Assembly (NCBI GenBank): GCA_946122785.1
Contig: CAMGYJ010000010.1
Span: 12,313,467 to 12,377,466, forward strand
Direction of reading: 5' to 3'
DNA from: Linum tenue
Taxonomy: Eukaryota; Streptophyta; Magnoliopsida; Malpighiales; Linaceae
DNA: 64,000 nt
Under the pieces are notes generated by a model. The model saw only the letters and a program-made list of their open reading frames with translations. It did no database searches and had not been told where the DNA came from. The position numbers and the translations under genes were made by a program. Below, one piece after another: positions 11,238 to 22,322 of the stretch (position 1 is the first letter of the stretch; each line of letters begins with the position of its first letter).

Positions 11238-12351
11238 ATGAGTGACTCCCTTTCCAAGACCTTTTTCGATTTGATGGGCTGGTGCACACACTTATCCTGG
11301 CTACATGTTCCATGAGCCAGTTGTGATCAACCATCACCGTCATCTCCAACACTTTGAAAATAGAAGACTCCACCACATTACCCAACCGATCCATATGAGT
11401 TCAATTTTTACAAGTTCGACATTGTGTCTCTTATTGAAGGCCTGGGGGTGGGAATTTCTGCTTCGACAGCCACTGCAACCCTGCTTGTCCTGGGGCTGTC
11501 AAGTATTTTTATTCTAACCTTCGAAGCCAAGGGGTCAGCACCAGATGTTTCTCAACTGTGGTCCATGGTCACTTATGACCATTCCAGTAGCAGCTCTAAG
11601 CGGGATATTGGGTTTCCCCACTCAAGGGAATGACATGCTCATCCTTCTGAGTTCTGGAAACATGGTTCAAGCTCCCTGTTGAGTATGGACACTTCTCAAC
11701 CGAGCCAACTGGTGGCTCAGACGTGCCTATTCCTATTGAATGACTGCCTCCCAGACTCAGGGTCTTCCATTCACTTCATCACTCATGTATTTTTTCCTCG
11801 TTCCTTCAATCTTGACCGGGTGCTGCCCATGGATCTTTGGATTATCTCAAGTGCAACGCTGGGAGGAAGCTGGGACTTCTGCTCCCTCCTGTTTTCAAAC
11901 CTCCTACCTGTAGGAGATGAGCATTATCAAGGGCCTGCTTCCTTTCGGGTCTCTGATCACTAGAATGCTCATAAATCTTGGAGTTGACCTGTCTGACTTC
12001 CGCAGCATCTCCTCTACCATGTATGTGAGCGCACTCAACGTGCTCATGGTCCTTGATCTCCCTACTGATATCTCTCCTCCTCCTCCTCTCCCCTCTTCCT
12101 CTATTCTTGGACCCCCGATCGAACCGTCTGCGTCAAGGACTCTGACTCCGACGCTTACCAAATCCATCTTCTCCGTCTTTATTAATTCTTTCACCAGTGA
12201 GCCGCCAGAGTGCCTGAGGCTGGGCACCGAAAACGACGACCACAAGAACTGTATCGTTTGGAGCCACTTCAGCTCGGCGCGGGAGGGCGTGTTGGTTAGC
12301 GTGAATCCAATTGATTGCCTCGTTGCCGGTAGTATATGCTCATTTCAGTGA
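11238..12351 (+). pseudogene. Decayed extra ORF downstream of copia pol
   Basis: Several overlapping frames (11238-11633, 11679-11963, 11917-12351) read as one decayed reading frame: FNFYKFDIVSLIEGLGVGIS, later LLPFGSLITRMLINLGVDLS. The second segment resembles the uncharacterised 'putative plant transposon protein' domain found in plant retroelements (usually LPYGMLLTRLF...GVDLS). Its position after RNase H is where some Sirevirus-type elements carry an additional ORF. The match is from memory of the family, so the role is unknown and the call tentative. Confidence 0.4.
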
Positions 12352-12499
12352 AAGGACACGAGACTAGAAAATAGCTGTGGTATATTTGGATCCAAACAAA
12401 TTGAATCAATATGGAAAAGAGTTCAACTGTTAAAGCCATGTATGCAAAGCAGACAACGAGAATCTTCGCTTTTTTTGTTGTTGTTGTTTTACTATTTTT

Positions 12500-13400
12500 C
12501 TTAAAGCAAACCAAACACGTCCTAATGCAGACCACAAATATATTAAAACAAACCAGAAACCTCGCAAACCAAACCACAAAAGTTTCGAAAGCACACCAGG
12601 AACTTCTTAATACAAACCAGAAACCTCCTAATGCATACCACAAATCTCCTAAAACAAACCACAAACCTCACAAAGCAAACCACAACATTTGCGAAAGCAC
12701 ACCAGAAATCTCCTAAAACAAACCACAAACCTCACAAAACAAACCACAACATTTGCGAAAAGCACACCAGAAACCTCCTAATGCAAACCTCAAACACAGT
12801 AAATCAAAACACAAAAAAGCAAACCATAAACGTCCTAATGCAAACCACAAATATATTAAAACAAACGGGTAAATGACACATTTGGTCACTGAGATTACTA
12901 AATCGTGTCATATTTAGTCACTAGAAAAATTTAATATCAATTTTGGTCACTCGAATTACTTACACAGGTCACATTTTGTCACTCTTCTGTAGCCTCTGTC
13001 CAACTCCGGTCACTCGAATTATTGAAAAATGTCACATTTAGTCACTCGTATTACTGAAACATGTCACATTTAGTCACTCTCCCAAAAGTTTCCGTCCAAC
13101 TACATTAATGGAGTTGGACGGAAACTGACGGGAGAGTGACTAAATTTGACCAGTTTCGGTAATTCGAGTGACCAAAATTGATATTAATTTTTTCTAGTGA
13201 CTAAACATGACACAATTTAATAATCTCAGTGACCAAATGTGTCATTTACCCTAAAACAAACCATAAACCCCTCAATGCAAACCACAAAGTTTTTGAAAAC
13301 AAACCAGAAACTTCTCATTGCAAACCACAAACACGATAAAGCAAACCACAAAAGGCTTACAAAAATATGAGAAACCAAACCATAAATCTCACAATCCAGA
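12500..13400. repeat. Degenerate tandem array of a CAAACCACAAACCTC-type unit
   Basis: Units such as AAAACAAACCACAAACCTC and AAGCAAACCACAACATTTG recur at intervals of about 30-37 bp from about 12500 to 12866 and again from 13252 to about 13400. The interruption is a MULE-type MITE (12867-13251). Long open frames on both strands here come from the period and CA-rich composition, not from a gene. Confidence 0.8.
12867..13251. mobile_element. MULE-type MITE, 385 bp, with 10-bp target duplication
   Basis: Ends GGGTAAATGACACATTTGG and CCAAATGTGTCATTTACCC are inverted repeats, and the arms continue for about 100 bp so the element is largely a palindrome of TTTGGTCACT-type words. It is flanked by exact copies of TAAAACAAAC (12857-12866, 13252-13261), a length in the range used by Mutator-like elements. 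No coding capacity. Confidence 0.85.
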
Positions 13401-13680
13401 CCATAACATCCGGTGGTCGTTGGTCGTTGACCGGTCAACGAAGACCGTTGACCGGTCAACGAAAATCGTTGACCAAACTCCGATGACCGTCAGTGAGTAG
13501 ATTCCGGCGCCGATAGGCATATTCCGGCCCCGATGACTAGATTCCGACGCCGGTAAGCATATTCCGACCACTATGAGCATATTCCGGCGACGGTGGCATA
13601 TTTCGGTGACAAAATAGCATATTCCAGCGAGAAAAAAAGATATTCCGGTGACCGGCGACCGATGGCTGAATTCCGACAAC
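13400..13680. repeat. Short tandem repeats (GTTGACCGGTCAACGAA; ATTCCGGCGNCGAT)
   Basis: At 13420-13475 GTTGACCGGTCAACGAA repeats two to three times; the unit is itself palindromic. From 13498 to about 13670 a roughly 24-bp unit of the form CATATTCCGGCGACGGTGAG repeats about seven times with variation. No protein family is evident. Confidence 0.7.
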
Positions 13681-13689
13681 CAAAATTTT

Positions 13690-14519
13690 GGGCCGAAAAA
13701 TAAAAAAATATTTTTTTTATTTTTTATTATTTTTTATTATTTAAACATATTTTTCATAATGACAATTATACCCCTGTTTTGATTTTACACTAGGTCAACT
13801 CATCTAATAAAAAGTCATCACAACCCTACCTTCCTATTGGTTGGAGACTAGTGTTGTTACAATAACAACACAAGGAGTGTTGTTACCGTAACTGGTCCCC
13901 TCTGGCTCCGTGGCCTTGTGATTTACATCGTTAGATTCTGGCACTTAAGATTGATTCATCGTCTAGAGAGAGAGAGGGAGAGAGATGAGTCGTTGGTTCC
14001 ATGTGGATGTCGCGAACAAACATTCACGTCGTCGAGCCCATTTCTCTTGGGTCTCTTGATCTTCGGCCTTGGGGTAGGGTTCTCTTCTCTCTTTCTCTCC
14101 GCCATAGATTTGTTTTTGTATTATGACTGGTGAGGGCGTGGAAACCCTAACCCTAGCGAGGAGCATTTAATGGCCACTTTTCCTACACAAAGACACACAC
14201 TCCCATTTCAATTAACTATTCGAGGAAAACATTAGCTGACCAATTTAATTAATGTGCTGACAGTAATAATTAAGATAGTTAAATAGCAATGATAGTAAAA
14301 TTAGGTTCATCAGCTGTGGGCCGTGTGGCCTTCTTTCCCTCTCTCTCTCTCTCTCTCTCTTCCTCTCTTTTAATTTGTATCGTGTTTCTCATATGCTGAT
14401 TATGACACCATTATCATATGAAGTTTTGATTAGTCAAAGGAGAACGTGGTTCCAGGAAGCATTTCAATTCCTCTAGAATTCACTTCCTTGTTGCCAACCC
14501 ATCACGAGGCCCCGGCGGT

Positions 14520-14572
<53 letters not shown>

Positions 14573-15150
14573 CATTCTTTTACTTTTGAATTTTGTCCTG
14601 CTCCTTGTCCAGGCCGACATGCTGTCCCAGACCCACTTCTCGTAAACAACTACTGCAGCGGCACCTGCTAGAGGTGAGATTAGAACCAGACCAGAGAAAA
14701 AAAGGAAGCCAGATACCAGAGACAACCCATCTATTTACATATGAAATAGTATGATAGAAAGACATTGCAAAAATGATGTTAGAATACCAATAGAGAAGAT
14801 CTCAATGCCCGAAAACAAAATTCCAATGCTACCTAAAGATATGACATATACCTTTCATTCATTTATTAATAACATATGAGTATTAGTTAGGTTTTATTAT
14901 GTTACTTATAACTATTTTTTTAAGGAAATCATTAACTTGTGGACTCGAGATTTCAAAATATTCGTAGATTGTAAGGACCATATTGCGGAGCTCCAACTCA
15001 TTCTCAAGAGATGAGATATAGAGGTGGACTAAGAGGACAGAAAGGATCATTATTCAACTTTAGGCATTTAAGCATGCGTAATTTAAGCGTGCGTAATGTT
15101 ATTGAGCGTTGCTTCTTATTTTAAATGCAAGATTTTTAATTATAAAATTC
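13690..15150. other. Spacer with microsatellites only
   Basis: No gene recognised. The region has CT microsatellites (14337-14361 and 14522-14569) and AT-rich text. The minus-strand open frame across 14480-14725 is an artefact of the microsatellite (RERERE peptide). Confidence 0.5.
14522..14569. repeat. (TC)24 microsatellite
   Basis: Uninterrupted TC dinucleotide repeat. A shorter CT run lies at 14337-14361. Likely length-polymorphic. Confidence 0.95.
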
Positions 15151-15162
15151 ATGTGGTTGTAT

Positions 15163-15345
15163 AGCTGGAAGAAGCAAACACTTATTGTCATTGTTTGTTG
15201 TGCCTTACATAATTTCATCGATATTCATTCTCAATGAGATGAATTATTTCATCAATATGAAAATTATAAAGATGAAGAAGGTTCAACTTCTGGGGTTAAA
15301 GTACCACTCACTGAGTTTAATGTCAGCAATGATGCAATCGTGGAT
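15163..15345 (+). pseudogene. PIF/Harbinger transposase C-terminal relic
   Basis: In one frame the text reads WKKQTLIVIVCCALHNFI, a stop, then DELFHQYENYKDEEGSTSG. The CCALHNFI motif followed by a DE-rich segment is typical of the end of Harbinger-type transposases (DDE_4 family). Only the last part survives with an internal stop. It could be a remnant of the autonomous partner of the PIF-type MITEs here, which is inference. Confidence 0.6.
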
Positions 15346-15461
15346 TGATTTCCATCAATTATTGCATTTGGATAATATTTCTGTTTTATGCAATTTTGGA
15401 TATAATTTGGATGTTTGGGAGACTTTAGGAAGTTGTTTTGCATTATTATATCGCTTGCTTC

Positions 15462-15826
15462 AAAACCAACCAACTTTCTCAAACTGAAGGCGATCTTCTT
15501 CCAAAAGCCAAATCAACCATTTACAATACTTTGATTGGTTGTTTACAATACCTCTACAATGCCCGATCGCAGTTTCCTGTATATCTCTTGGCCCATCCGG
15601 TTGCTAGTGCATGTACTCCACATCATTAAGCTATCCAACGTGTACTTCATTGCATCAAGTTTGCTCCAGCTCGTGGTCTTTTCTTCTCAGCAAAACCATC
15701 ATGACTCACAATACAAGCTTACTCCGATGTTGATAATTGGGCAGGATGCATCTACATTAGACAATCAACAACATGCTACTATGTTTTCCTTGGGAATTCA
15801 CTTATTTTTGGCTGCCCAGAAATAGT
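15462..15826 (+). pseudogene. Ty1/copia RNase H region relic
   Basis: Frame-shifted text reads LSQTEGDLLPK, TIYNTLIGCLQYL, AIQRVLHCIKFAP, ARGLFFSAKPS, LTIQAYSDVDNWAGC and VFLGNSLIFGCPEI. In order these match the copia RT-RNase H junction (usual forms YRSLVGSLQYL, AAKRVLRYLKGT, LTIQAYSDADWAGC, VFLGNSLISWSAKKQ). It is independent of the element at 5.5-11 kb and lies directly after the Harbinger relic. Confidence 0.8.
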
Positions 15827-15829
15827 GAT

Positions 15830-16819
15830 AAAATGATTTTTTTTTTAATTTCTTAGATGTTTGTATGCCATAATCATCATTTTAGCCATTTCAGATGGAT
15901 TTTTTTGTTATAATTACTTCCTATCTTCACAGGCTGAGATTTAGCACGAATTTGTCTTCATTTGGCCATTTGGCTTGAAACTTGTTCATTCTCATTTATT
16001 TCTAAGCTAGCTTGTGTTTTCTTACTTAATCTCATGTCCTATGAGTGTTCTACCACTGCACTACAAGTCATTGCAGGTTTAAAAGCTAAAACTTATCACA
16101 CTATAAACAAAATTCCCTATTGAAAGATACCCAAAAAAATTGATTTCGCATAACCCTATTATTCGAAAACAACTTGTGGGTATTATCATGATGTTACGAT
16201 TGTGAGAGATTCGCTGAATTGAAAAAGATTTGATTAATTATCCCAAGTTATGTTGAAGACAAAAGTACATTAGTCATATATGTTAGTTCATTTGCTTTTG
16301 AAGCTACTTTTGACTCCACCCATTGCAGCTACAAGTGTAGAAATAACATTTTTCAGCTATGAGCTACATTAAGAGCAACTTTTGAAGTCGAATTTGCGAC
16401 CAGTTTGCTATTTATCATTTAGTTGAATAAGCTGAAAAATAATTACTTAAGAGAGTTGACAACAAATGTCTTTTGCGTTTCCGTTCAGAATATGAACACG
16501 CACACGCATCATGGTTATTTATGAAAACAATGACTGTACATAATATCAAGTATTTCTCTGCTATATATGAATGAATTAATTGAATATTATTAACTTTCAC
16601 TTATTTATTTCTGTAAAGAGGACATGAATACTTTCGAACCCCCATACGACCTCCGTGTATATGAGTCATATTACTCTTTGCAAAAAGTTGGATTTTTTTC
16701 CCCAGCAGATTTTTTCTTTGAACTTTCATCTTATCGATAGAGCAATGATGCGGAGAGTTGTTTGATAATTCATTGGAGTCGGTCTACTCAAAAAGTTTAT
16801 CTACATGAGAACATTCAGT
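15830..16819. other. AT-rich spacer, nothing recognised
   Basis: No family-like frames, tRNA or clear inverted repeat were seen. Confidence 0.5.
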
Positions 16820-16827
16820 TGTACAAG

Positions 16828-17173
16828 TAGGGGTGTCCATTCGAGTTCGGTTTTTCGGGTTTACCCGAAACTAACCCGATTATATACATTTTCAGTTTTT
16901 TGGGTTCGAGTTCGTTTCGGGTTTCGGTTTTTTTGGTTTCGGGTTCGGTTTTTCTTATCGGTTTTTCGGGTTCCGGCTAAAAACCTCGAATGAATAGAAC
17001 TCAGCCCGTATTTTTAGGCGTTCGGGTTTCGATTTTGCTTTAACCGAACCCGATAATGAATTTTCAGGTTTCGGGTAACCGGAACCCGCAAGTCCTTATC
17101 GGGTTCGGTTTTAGTACTTTTGGTTTCGAGTTTTGGTTTGGGTAACCGAACCCGACCCGAACTGACACCCCTA
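16828..17173. mobile_element. hAT-type MITE, 346 bp (copy A)
   Basis: Starts TAGGGGTGTCCATTCGAG and ends CCCGAACTGACACCCCTA. It is flanked by the exact 8-bp duplication TGTACAAG (16820-16827, 17174-17181), as hAT transposases make. The interior is a chain of GGTTTCGGGTT and ACCGAACCCGA words that pair with one another. Copy B of the same family lies at 20680-21056 in the same orientation. Confidence 0.92.
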
Positions 17174-17281
17174 TGTACAAGTTACAGTGGTGTTTCCCAA
17201 ACTAGATGAAGACTGGTGCCGAAGGAGTCGTCGTTCAGGTAATTCATACCATTTCCCGTCTTTTTCCTAACATGATGGAAA

Positions 17282-18250
17282 TTGGATCCTCTCTCTCTAC
17301 CTTTTTTTCAAAATTACGCTCCCCCTTCTCTCATAGTCACTTTCCCATCCTTTCCCCAGGGGTGGCCGCCGGCACCTTCTGGTGACCGGCGGTGCCCAAT
17401 CTTTTCCCCCTTCTTGCTTCTGGTTTGGAAAGTTTTCTCCTGCCTTTTCCTGTCTTGTTCTCACCTTTCCAGCCGTTATGGCCTTTCAATTTCATCTCTA
17501 GTTGAGCTTGTCTCTTCGTTTCAATGTCTTGGATTCATGTTTTGGGCTTGCTCAGTGAGGGATCTGGAGAATGCAGCTTGGGAACTTCATTCTGGTTGGT
17601 AGAATGGCCGATTCCCAAGTTTGGTGGGTTCATCGTCGGTGAAGCCATTCTTTGTTTTCCCCTTCCGGCTTCCCTTGGCAGTTGTCTGTTGCTGTGGTGC
17701 TCGTTGGATTGTGGAGGGTATCGTCTTCTCCAATGAGTTGCAGATGCCTGGTGTCTCTTTGGTGTTTGGTGGCTCAATCAGATTCTTCCACTCTCTTGGA
17801 TCCATGCTTGCTGCCTCAGCTCCCTCTGCCTTTTCAGCTCGGAGCAATCTTTTCACTTCCTTCTCCACCGCCATGTAGTCTCGTTCTGAGATTCGCTGTG
17901 ATGGATGTCTTTGAGCAGTCCCCAGGAGGCGGCATATGGTATTGCTTTGTTCAAGCCATGGATTTCGTTGTGATTGGACGAGTTGTTTCTGATCTTGGTG
18001 GTACTATGTTTTGTTTGGTTGCGAGAAGTTTTCTGGATCTACTGTTTTTGGATCTTGCGTTCTGATCTTTTGGGTGGTTGTTTGTTCTCTTTGCTTTGAT
18101 CTTCTCTGTTGTATCTCTCAAGCACGGTCTGTGTCAACCGTTTGGTCGAGATCTCAGTTCGCCGATTTGGTTTCAGTTTGATCCATTCCTCTTTGTAACC
18201 GATCATTCATAGTGCAATACAAGATTTCCCTTTCTCAAAAAAAAAAAAAT
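17282..18250 (+). other. Possible retroposed segment ending in poly(A)
   Basis: CT-rich, non-repetitive text with several short open frames (17282-18065) that I do not recognise. It ends TTTCCCTTTCTC followed by an A run (about 18237-18249), like the 3' end of a retroposon such as a LINE or its 5'-truncated copy. No target duplication was found and no RT motif is readable, so the assignment is weak. It lies upstream of the LBD gene and could include part of that gene's promoter. Confidence 0.3.
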
Positions 18251-18382
18251 AAGCATTTGATTTTCAAAATAGTTGAAAACCCAACATGTGCACACCCCCC
18301 CCCCCCCACCAACTCCAAAGTCCAAACCCGAGTCCAGTGGTCCACACTCCGAACCGCCAAACCTTTCTCTCTCCAAAACTGT

Positions 18383-18390
18383 TATAAATA
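18383..18390 (+). promoter_or_regulatory. TATA box of the LBD gene
   Basis: TATAAATA lies 177 bp upstream of the ATG. It is followed by a CT-rich leader (CT microsatellite 18438-18470), a usual plant core-promoter layout. A run of 13 C (18295-18307) lies just upstream. Confidence 0.6.
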
Positions 18391-18437
18391 CCATCCACTG
18401 GATCCACCTCTCACTTTCAAGTTTCAACACACACGTT

Positions 18438-18470
18438 CATCTCTCTCTCTCTTTCTCTCTCTCTCTCTCC
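18438..18470. repeat. CT microsatellite in the LBD 5' leader
   Basis: A CT run with one TTT interruption lies between the TATA box and the start codon. Pyrimidine-rich 5' leaders are common in plants. Confidence 0.85.
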
Positions 18471-18566
18471 CCCCAGTGTCCTAGAATCCCAAATAACTAG
18501 GCCACAGTTGATAGTTGAGACCTTGTATTATCAATCAAGATAAGGAGATCGATCCATCGATCGAAC

Positions 18567-19259
18567 ATGGGAGGCGCATCGCCGTGTGCATCTTGCAAGC
18601 TGCTGAGGCGGCGGTGCGCGAAAGACTGCATCTTCGCCCCTTACTTCCCCTCCGACGACCCCCACAAGTTCGCCATCGTCCACAAGATCTTCGGCGCCAG
18701 CAACGTCAGCAAAATGCTCCAGGTCCCACCTTCATTTTCATTCCCCTCCAAAAATACCCTCTCTCTCTTTCTCTACACGGGAAACGACATCGTCTATCTA
18801 TTTACTAAATATAAATGGAAAAAAAAAAAAACGGACATGCAGGAGATAGCGGTGCAACACAGGGCGGACGCGGTGAGCAGCCTGGTGTACGAGGCCAACG
18901 CCAGGGTGCGGGACCCGGTCTACGGCTGCGTCGGGGCCATCTCCTTCCTTCAGAACCAAGTCTCCCAGCTCCAGATGCAGCTCGCCCTCGCGCAGACCGA
19001 CATCCTCTGCATCCAGATGCACCACGACCCTGCTGCCGTTGCCACCACCGCCAACTTGCAGCTAGACCACCAGCAGCAGCAGCTTGCTCTTGTAAATCAC
19101 AATCACCATGATTTGGCGGACAGCAAGTCGCTTCTCCTGGCGAGCACCAACTTCGGGGCCACGCTTCAGAATCATCCGTACCTCAACTTTGCCACTTCTG
19201 GTGTGAACAATGTGATGATCCAGCAGGATCCTCTTAAACGAGAATCCCTTTGGACTTGA
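18567..19259 (+). CDS. LOB-domain transcription factor, class I, LBD12-like
   Basis: Exons 18567-18722 and 18843-19259 give 190 residues; the 120-bp intron has GT..AG ends and sits at the conserved site after KMLQ. The start follows the family consensus MGG-SPCASCKLLRRRCAKDC. Domains: the zinc-finger-like block CxxCx6CxxxC near residues 7-21; the GAS block starting FAIVHKIFGASN near 35; and the leucine-zipper-like coil VGAISFLQNQVSQLQMQLAL near 85-105. The tail is Gln/His-rich (HQQQQL) and variable. LOB-domain proteins are plant-specific nuclear DNA-binding factors that set organ boundaries and shoot or root pattern. RADAV and YGCVGAIS best fit the LBD1/11/12 subgroup, but I cannot separate LBD12 from close paralogues. 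The intron keeps the frame open, so an unspliced reading would add 40 residues. Confidence 0.93.
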   Translation: MGGASPCASCKLLRRRCAKDCIFAPYFPSDDPHKFAIVHKIFGASNVSKMLQVPPSFSFPSKNTLSLFLYTGNDIVYLFTKYKWKKKKTDMQEIAVQHRADAVSSLVYEANARVRDPVYGCVGAISFLQNQVSQLQMQLALAQTDILCIQMHHDPAAVATTANLQLDHQQQQLALVNHNHHDLADSKSLLLASTNFGATLQNHPYLNFATSGVNNVMIQQDPLKRESLWT

Positions 19260-19910
19260 TATCTAATAGAATATCTTATCAGTATTAATTAATTAACTGG
19301 CTAGCTAGATTAATGAAATCTCAATGTCCCTTTTTCTAATTTCATCTCTTCTTCTAGCCGGCTGCTGGTGGGGATTCTGTTTCTTCTCTTGTACAAAAAA
19401 GATCAACTTTTAATTTGCTTTGTCAACGGACGGGTTGGGTAATTAATTGATTACTCTGATAATAATCGTTAGGTTTCGAGGCAAGAGATAATAAGGAAAT
19501 TATAATAATAACTGGGTTTGCCGCAAAAACTTTTTTTTTTTTTTTTGTATCTTGGTTTTTGCAGTGAACAGTGTGAAATGAAGCATAGAGAGGTCAAACA
19601 AGTGCATGTGGGTGCGTGGGGAGGAAATAGAGTACACTATATAGGGTTCTCAGTAACATATATACTAATTTCTGTTACTTCAACAGCAAGTTACGACTGC
19701 AGTTTTTGGGGGGTTCTTGTCGATGGACCAGACTAGCTATTTAGCTACTACCCTTTAGTTTACGAGAGGGGGTGGGGGCAGAAGATACACTAACGAAAAA
19801 AGGAAATGAAAATCCTAACTATAGTGTTGTAGCTGTTAAATTCATTTACGTATATATGATTAGAAAAGAAAAGTATATATAGCTCGTGAGCTCTAGGATG
19901 CTAATCAGAC

Positions 19911-20596
19911 TAGGATGGCAACAAAACCCGAACCCACGGGTACCCACCAGACCCAATCCGGTCAACGCGGGGTAAAACCCGTGTTGACGGGTTTTGGGCC
20001 GGGTTTGGGTTTAAACCCGCTATACTATTCACCGGGTCGGGTTGGGTTTGGGTTTAGGTAAACCCGCCCCATGGATACCCGCCCATACACATATAATTAC
20101 TTTCCCGGTATATTTAATATTCTAAATAATATATCTTCATTAAACAACTAATATTCTTTATGTTTGTGGAGACATGTATAATTTGTTCTTTCTAATTGTT
20201 TAGAATGAAGTTGATATTATGAAGTGGAGATTGAAGAAACTTAGTTGACGAGGAAGAAGTTTTCAATTAATCTTATTGTTTATAGATGTTTATCTTTAAT
20301 TTTGAACAATTTGTATTGATCATTTGCGGTTTGCTTGTATGCTCTAGATTGGTGTTTTTTGTATGAATAATTTGTATGAGAAAATTGATGTTAAACTTTT
20401 ATTTTTAAAGAAACTTGTTATTGTAAGTTTTTTACCATAAAATCCACGGGTACCCATGAACCCGCGGATACCCAGCGGGTTGGGTTTGAGTTTTTCAAAC
20501 CCAGCGGGTTTTACCCCGGTTTTTTGACGGATAAACCCATGGGTTTGGGTTTGGGTTTGACCAAACCCGTCCCAACTCGACCCATTGTCATCCCTA
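19911..20596. mobile_element. hAT-type nonautonomous element, 686 bp
   Basis: Left end TAGGATGGCAAC and right end TTGTCATCCCTA are imperfect inverted repeats flanked by the exact 8-bp duplication AATCAGAC (19903-19910, 20597-20604). Subterminal regions are rich in GGGTTTGGGTTT and ACCCGAACCC words. The centre (20100-20430) is AT-rich with no coding capacity. It lies about 650 bp downstream of the LBD stop codon. Confidence 0.92.
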
Positions 20597-20679
20597 AATC
20601 AGACTCACCGTATCTCGTGTTGGGGTGTGCAACAGTTCGGTCCAGTCCGGATAAGATCAAAACTAATGAGAACCACAAT

Positions 20680-21056
20680 TAGGGGTGTCCATTCGGGTTC
20701 GGTTTTTCCGGTTTACCCAAAACCAACCCGATTAGATACATTTTTGGTTTTTCAGGTTCGGGTTCGTACGGGTTTTTCTGTTTCGGGTTCAGTTTTGCTT
20801 ATCGGTTTTTCGGGTTCCGGCTAAAAACCTCCAATGAATAGAACTCAGCCTGTATTCTTAGGCGTTCGGGTTTTCAGGTTTCGGTTTTGCTTTAACCGAA
20901 CCCGAACCCGAACCCGGTAAGGAATTTTCGAGTTTCGGGTAACCGGAACCCGCAAGTCCTTATCAGGTTCGGTTTCAGTGATTTTCGGTTTTGGGTTTTC
21001 GGGTTTTTTCAGGTTTCGATTCGGGTAACCGAACCCAACCCGAACTGACACCCCTA
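20680..21056. mobile_element. hAT-type MITE, 377 bp (copy B)
   Basis: Same family as 16828-17173: it begins TAGGGGTGTCCATTCGGG, ends CCCGAACTGACACCCCTA, and is flanked by the exact 8-bp duplication ACCACAAT (20672-20679, 21057-21064). Internal text is co-linear with copy A plus about 30 extra bases of CCGAACCCG repeats. Confidence 0.93.
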
Positions 21057-22322
21057 ACCACAATCTATTAGTGAAAGACATATTATACGTATTAACAAGG
21101 TATAATACAGGTATAGTATTAGCCTCCCTCGTTCTACACTCATACCCGCTGGTCAAGAGTATTTATATATATAGACGATCATATTTTAATATCTCAATAA
21201 CCGTAAGAGATTTAAAACTTAGTGAGCTGGAAATGTAATTGATTAGTGACAACTCAAATCAAATACTAATTAATTTCCCTCCATTCATTTTTTCGCCTAA
21301 TATGTGATGAATATGAGTTTGAATATTTAAAAATAAGAATGGAGATAATTTACAAAATCCCGCCACAAATCCACTCATTGCCATTAATTAGTAACCTCTA
21401 TATATAATTAGATTATAAAACGTGTTGGCCAGGCCATGACAACTGGGTTTTTTTCTGGTTTATTGGATTTTGCAATGCCCAGTACGTACATACATAACGT
21501 GAAATTATGAGAAAAGGGAGACTGCGGTTTCGTGAAGATAAATCAAAGAAAAAGGCTGGCGATGGCGACGGCCGACCACCGTGCATCCATCCCCCTTCCT
21601 CCCCTCTGCAATTATTTCTACTCAATAATGAACAATGCAACCGGCAACACCTTGTTTAATTAATTTCTAGTCCTTTAAATATTGGATCAGGGATTCTTCC
21701 TCATTAACGTCGACTCACGTAGTTACGTGAGAGATATTAGAAAAATGTATGCTAGACAATGAAGGTGAATAAACGAAAGAAAAAAAAAATATCAGTGCTG
21801 TCCACTGGCTATTATTTTTCATTTAATTTAAAACTAGTTTTTTGGCCCGCTCTTCGCGGTGGTAAGAAACTAATTATATTTTTTTTGAATAAGAAACAAA
21901 TTATATTTAACATGGCATTCATTAATTTAATAATTTAGTTTCGGAGAAGATACCTTCATGTATTTTACGTAGTATTTTATTCATAATGGAAGACTGTCGT
22001 AGTACATTTGCTTAATTGATGCATAAGAAATAATTATCCCTCCATAAAGGTTACGGTGTTTCAAAATCTTTCGCAATGTATGGTCTAATAATAAAATCAA
22101 GTTACAAAAAAGTATAACATCTGATAAAACTATTATGTAAAAGTTAACATACCCTAAATGAATTTTAGTTCAAACTTATATCACGGAAGACATATGCAAT
22201 ATGTTTGTTTCTTAATAATCATGGTAGAAAAACGTACCACGTTTTGTCTAATTGACAGATACAAAATAACTATCCCTCTATAAATTGGGATTTTTCCAGA
22301 ACTAGCACCTTTTTAAAAAAAA
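21057..22322. other. AT-rich spacer with a possible Helitron end
   Basis: No gene recognised. A possible Helitron 3' terminus lies near 21834-21863 (see its own entry). Confidence 0.45.
21834..21863 (-). mobile_element. Putative Helitron 3' terminus
   Basis: On the minus strand CCGCGAAGAGCGG can form a 4-bp stem with a 5-base loop. It is followed by GCCAAAAAA and CTAGT, the layout of plant Helitron ends (hairpin, about 10 bases, CTRR before T). The 5' end was not identified. Confidence 0.4.

Noticed and set aside
12296..12876. Cys/Phe-rich ORFs on the minus strand and Lys/Asn/Thr-rich ORFs on the plus strand
   Set aside because: They are produced by the tandem CAAACCACAAACC unit in both directions and change with unit length.
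14480..14765. Minus-strand ORFs with RERERE peptide
   Set aside because: The peptide is the translation of the CT microsatellite; the rest has no family resemblance.
17282..18065. Several overlapping ORFs upstream of the LBD gene as protein genes
   Set aside because: They overlap in different frames on both strands and match no family; the poly(A) end suggests a retroposed segment instead.
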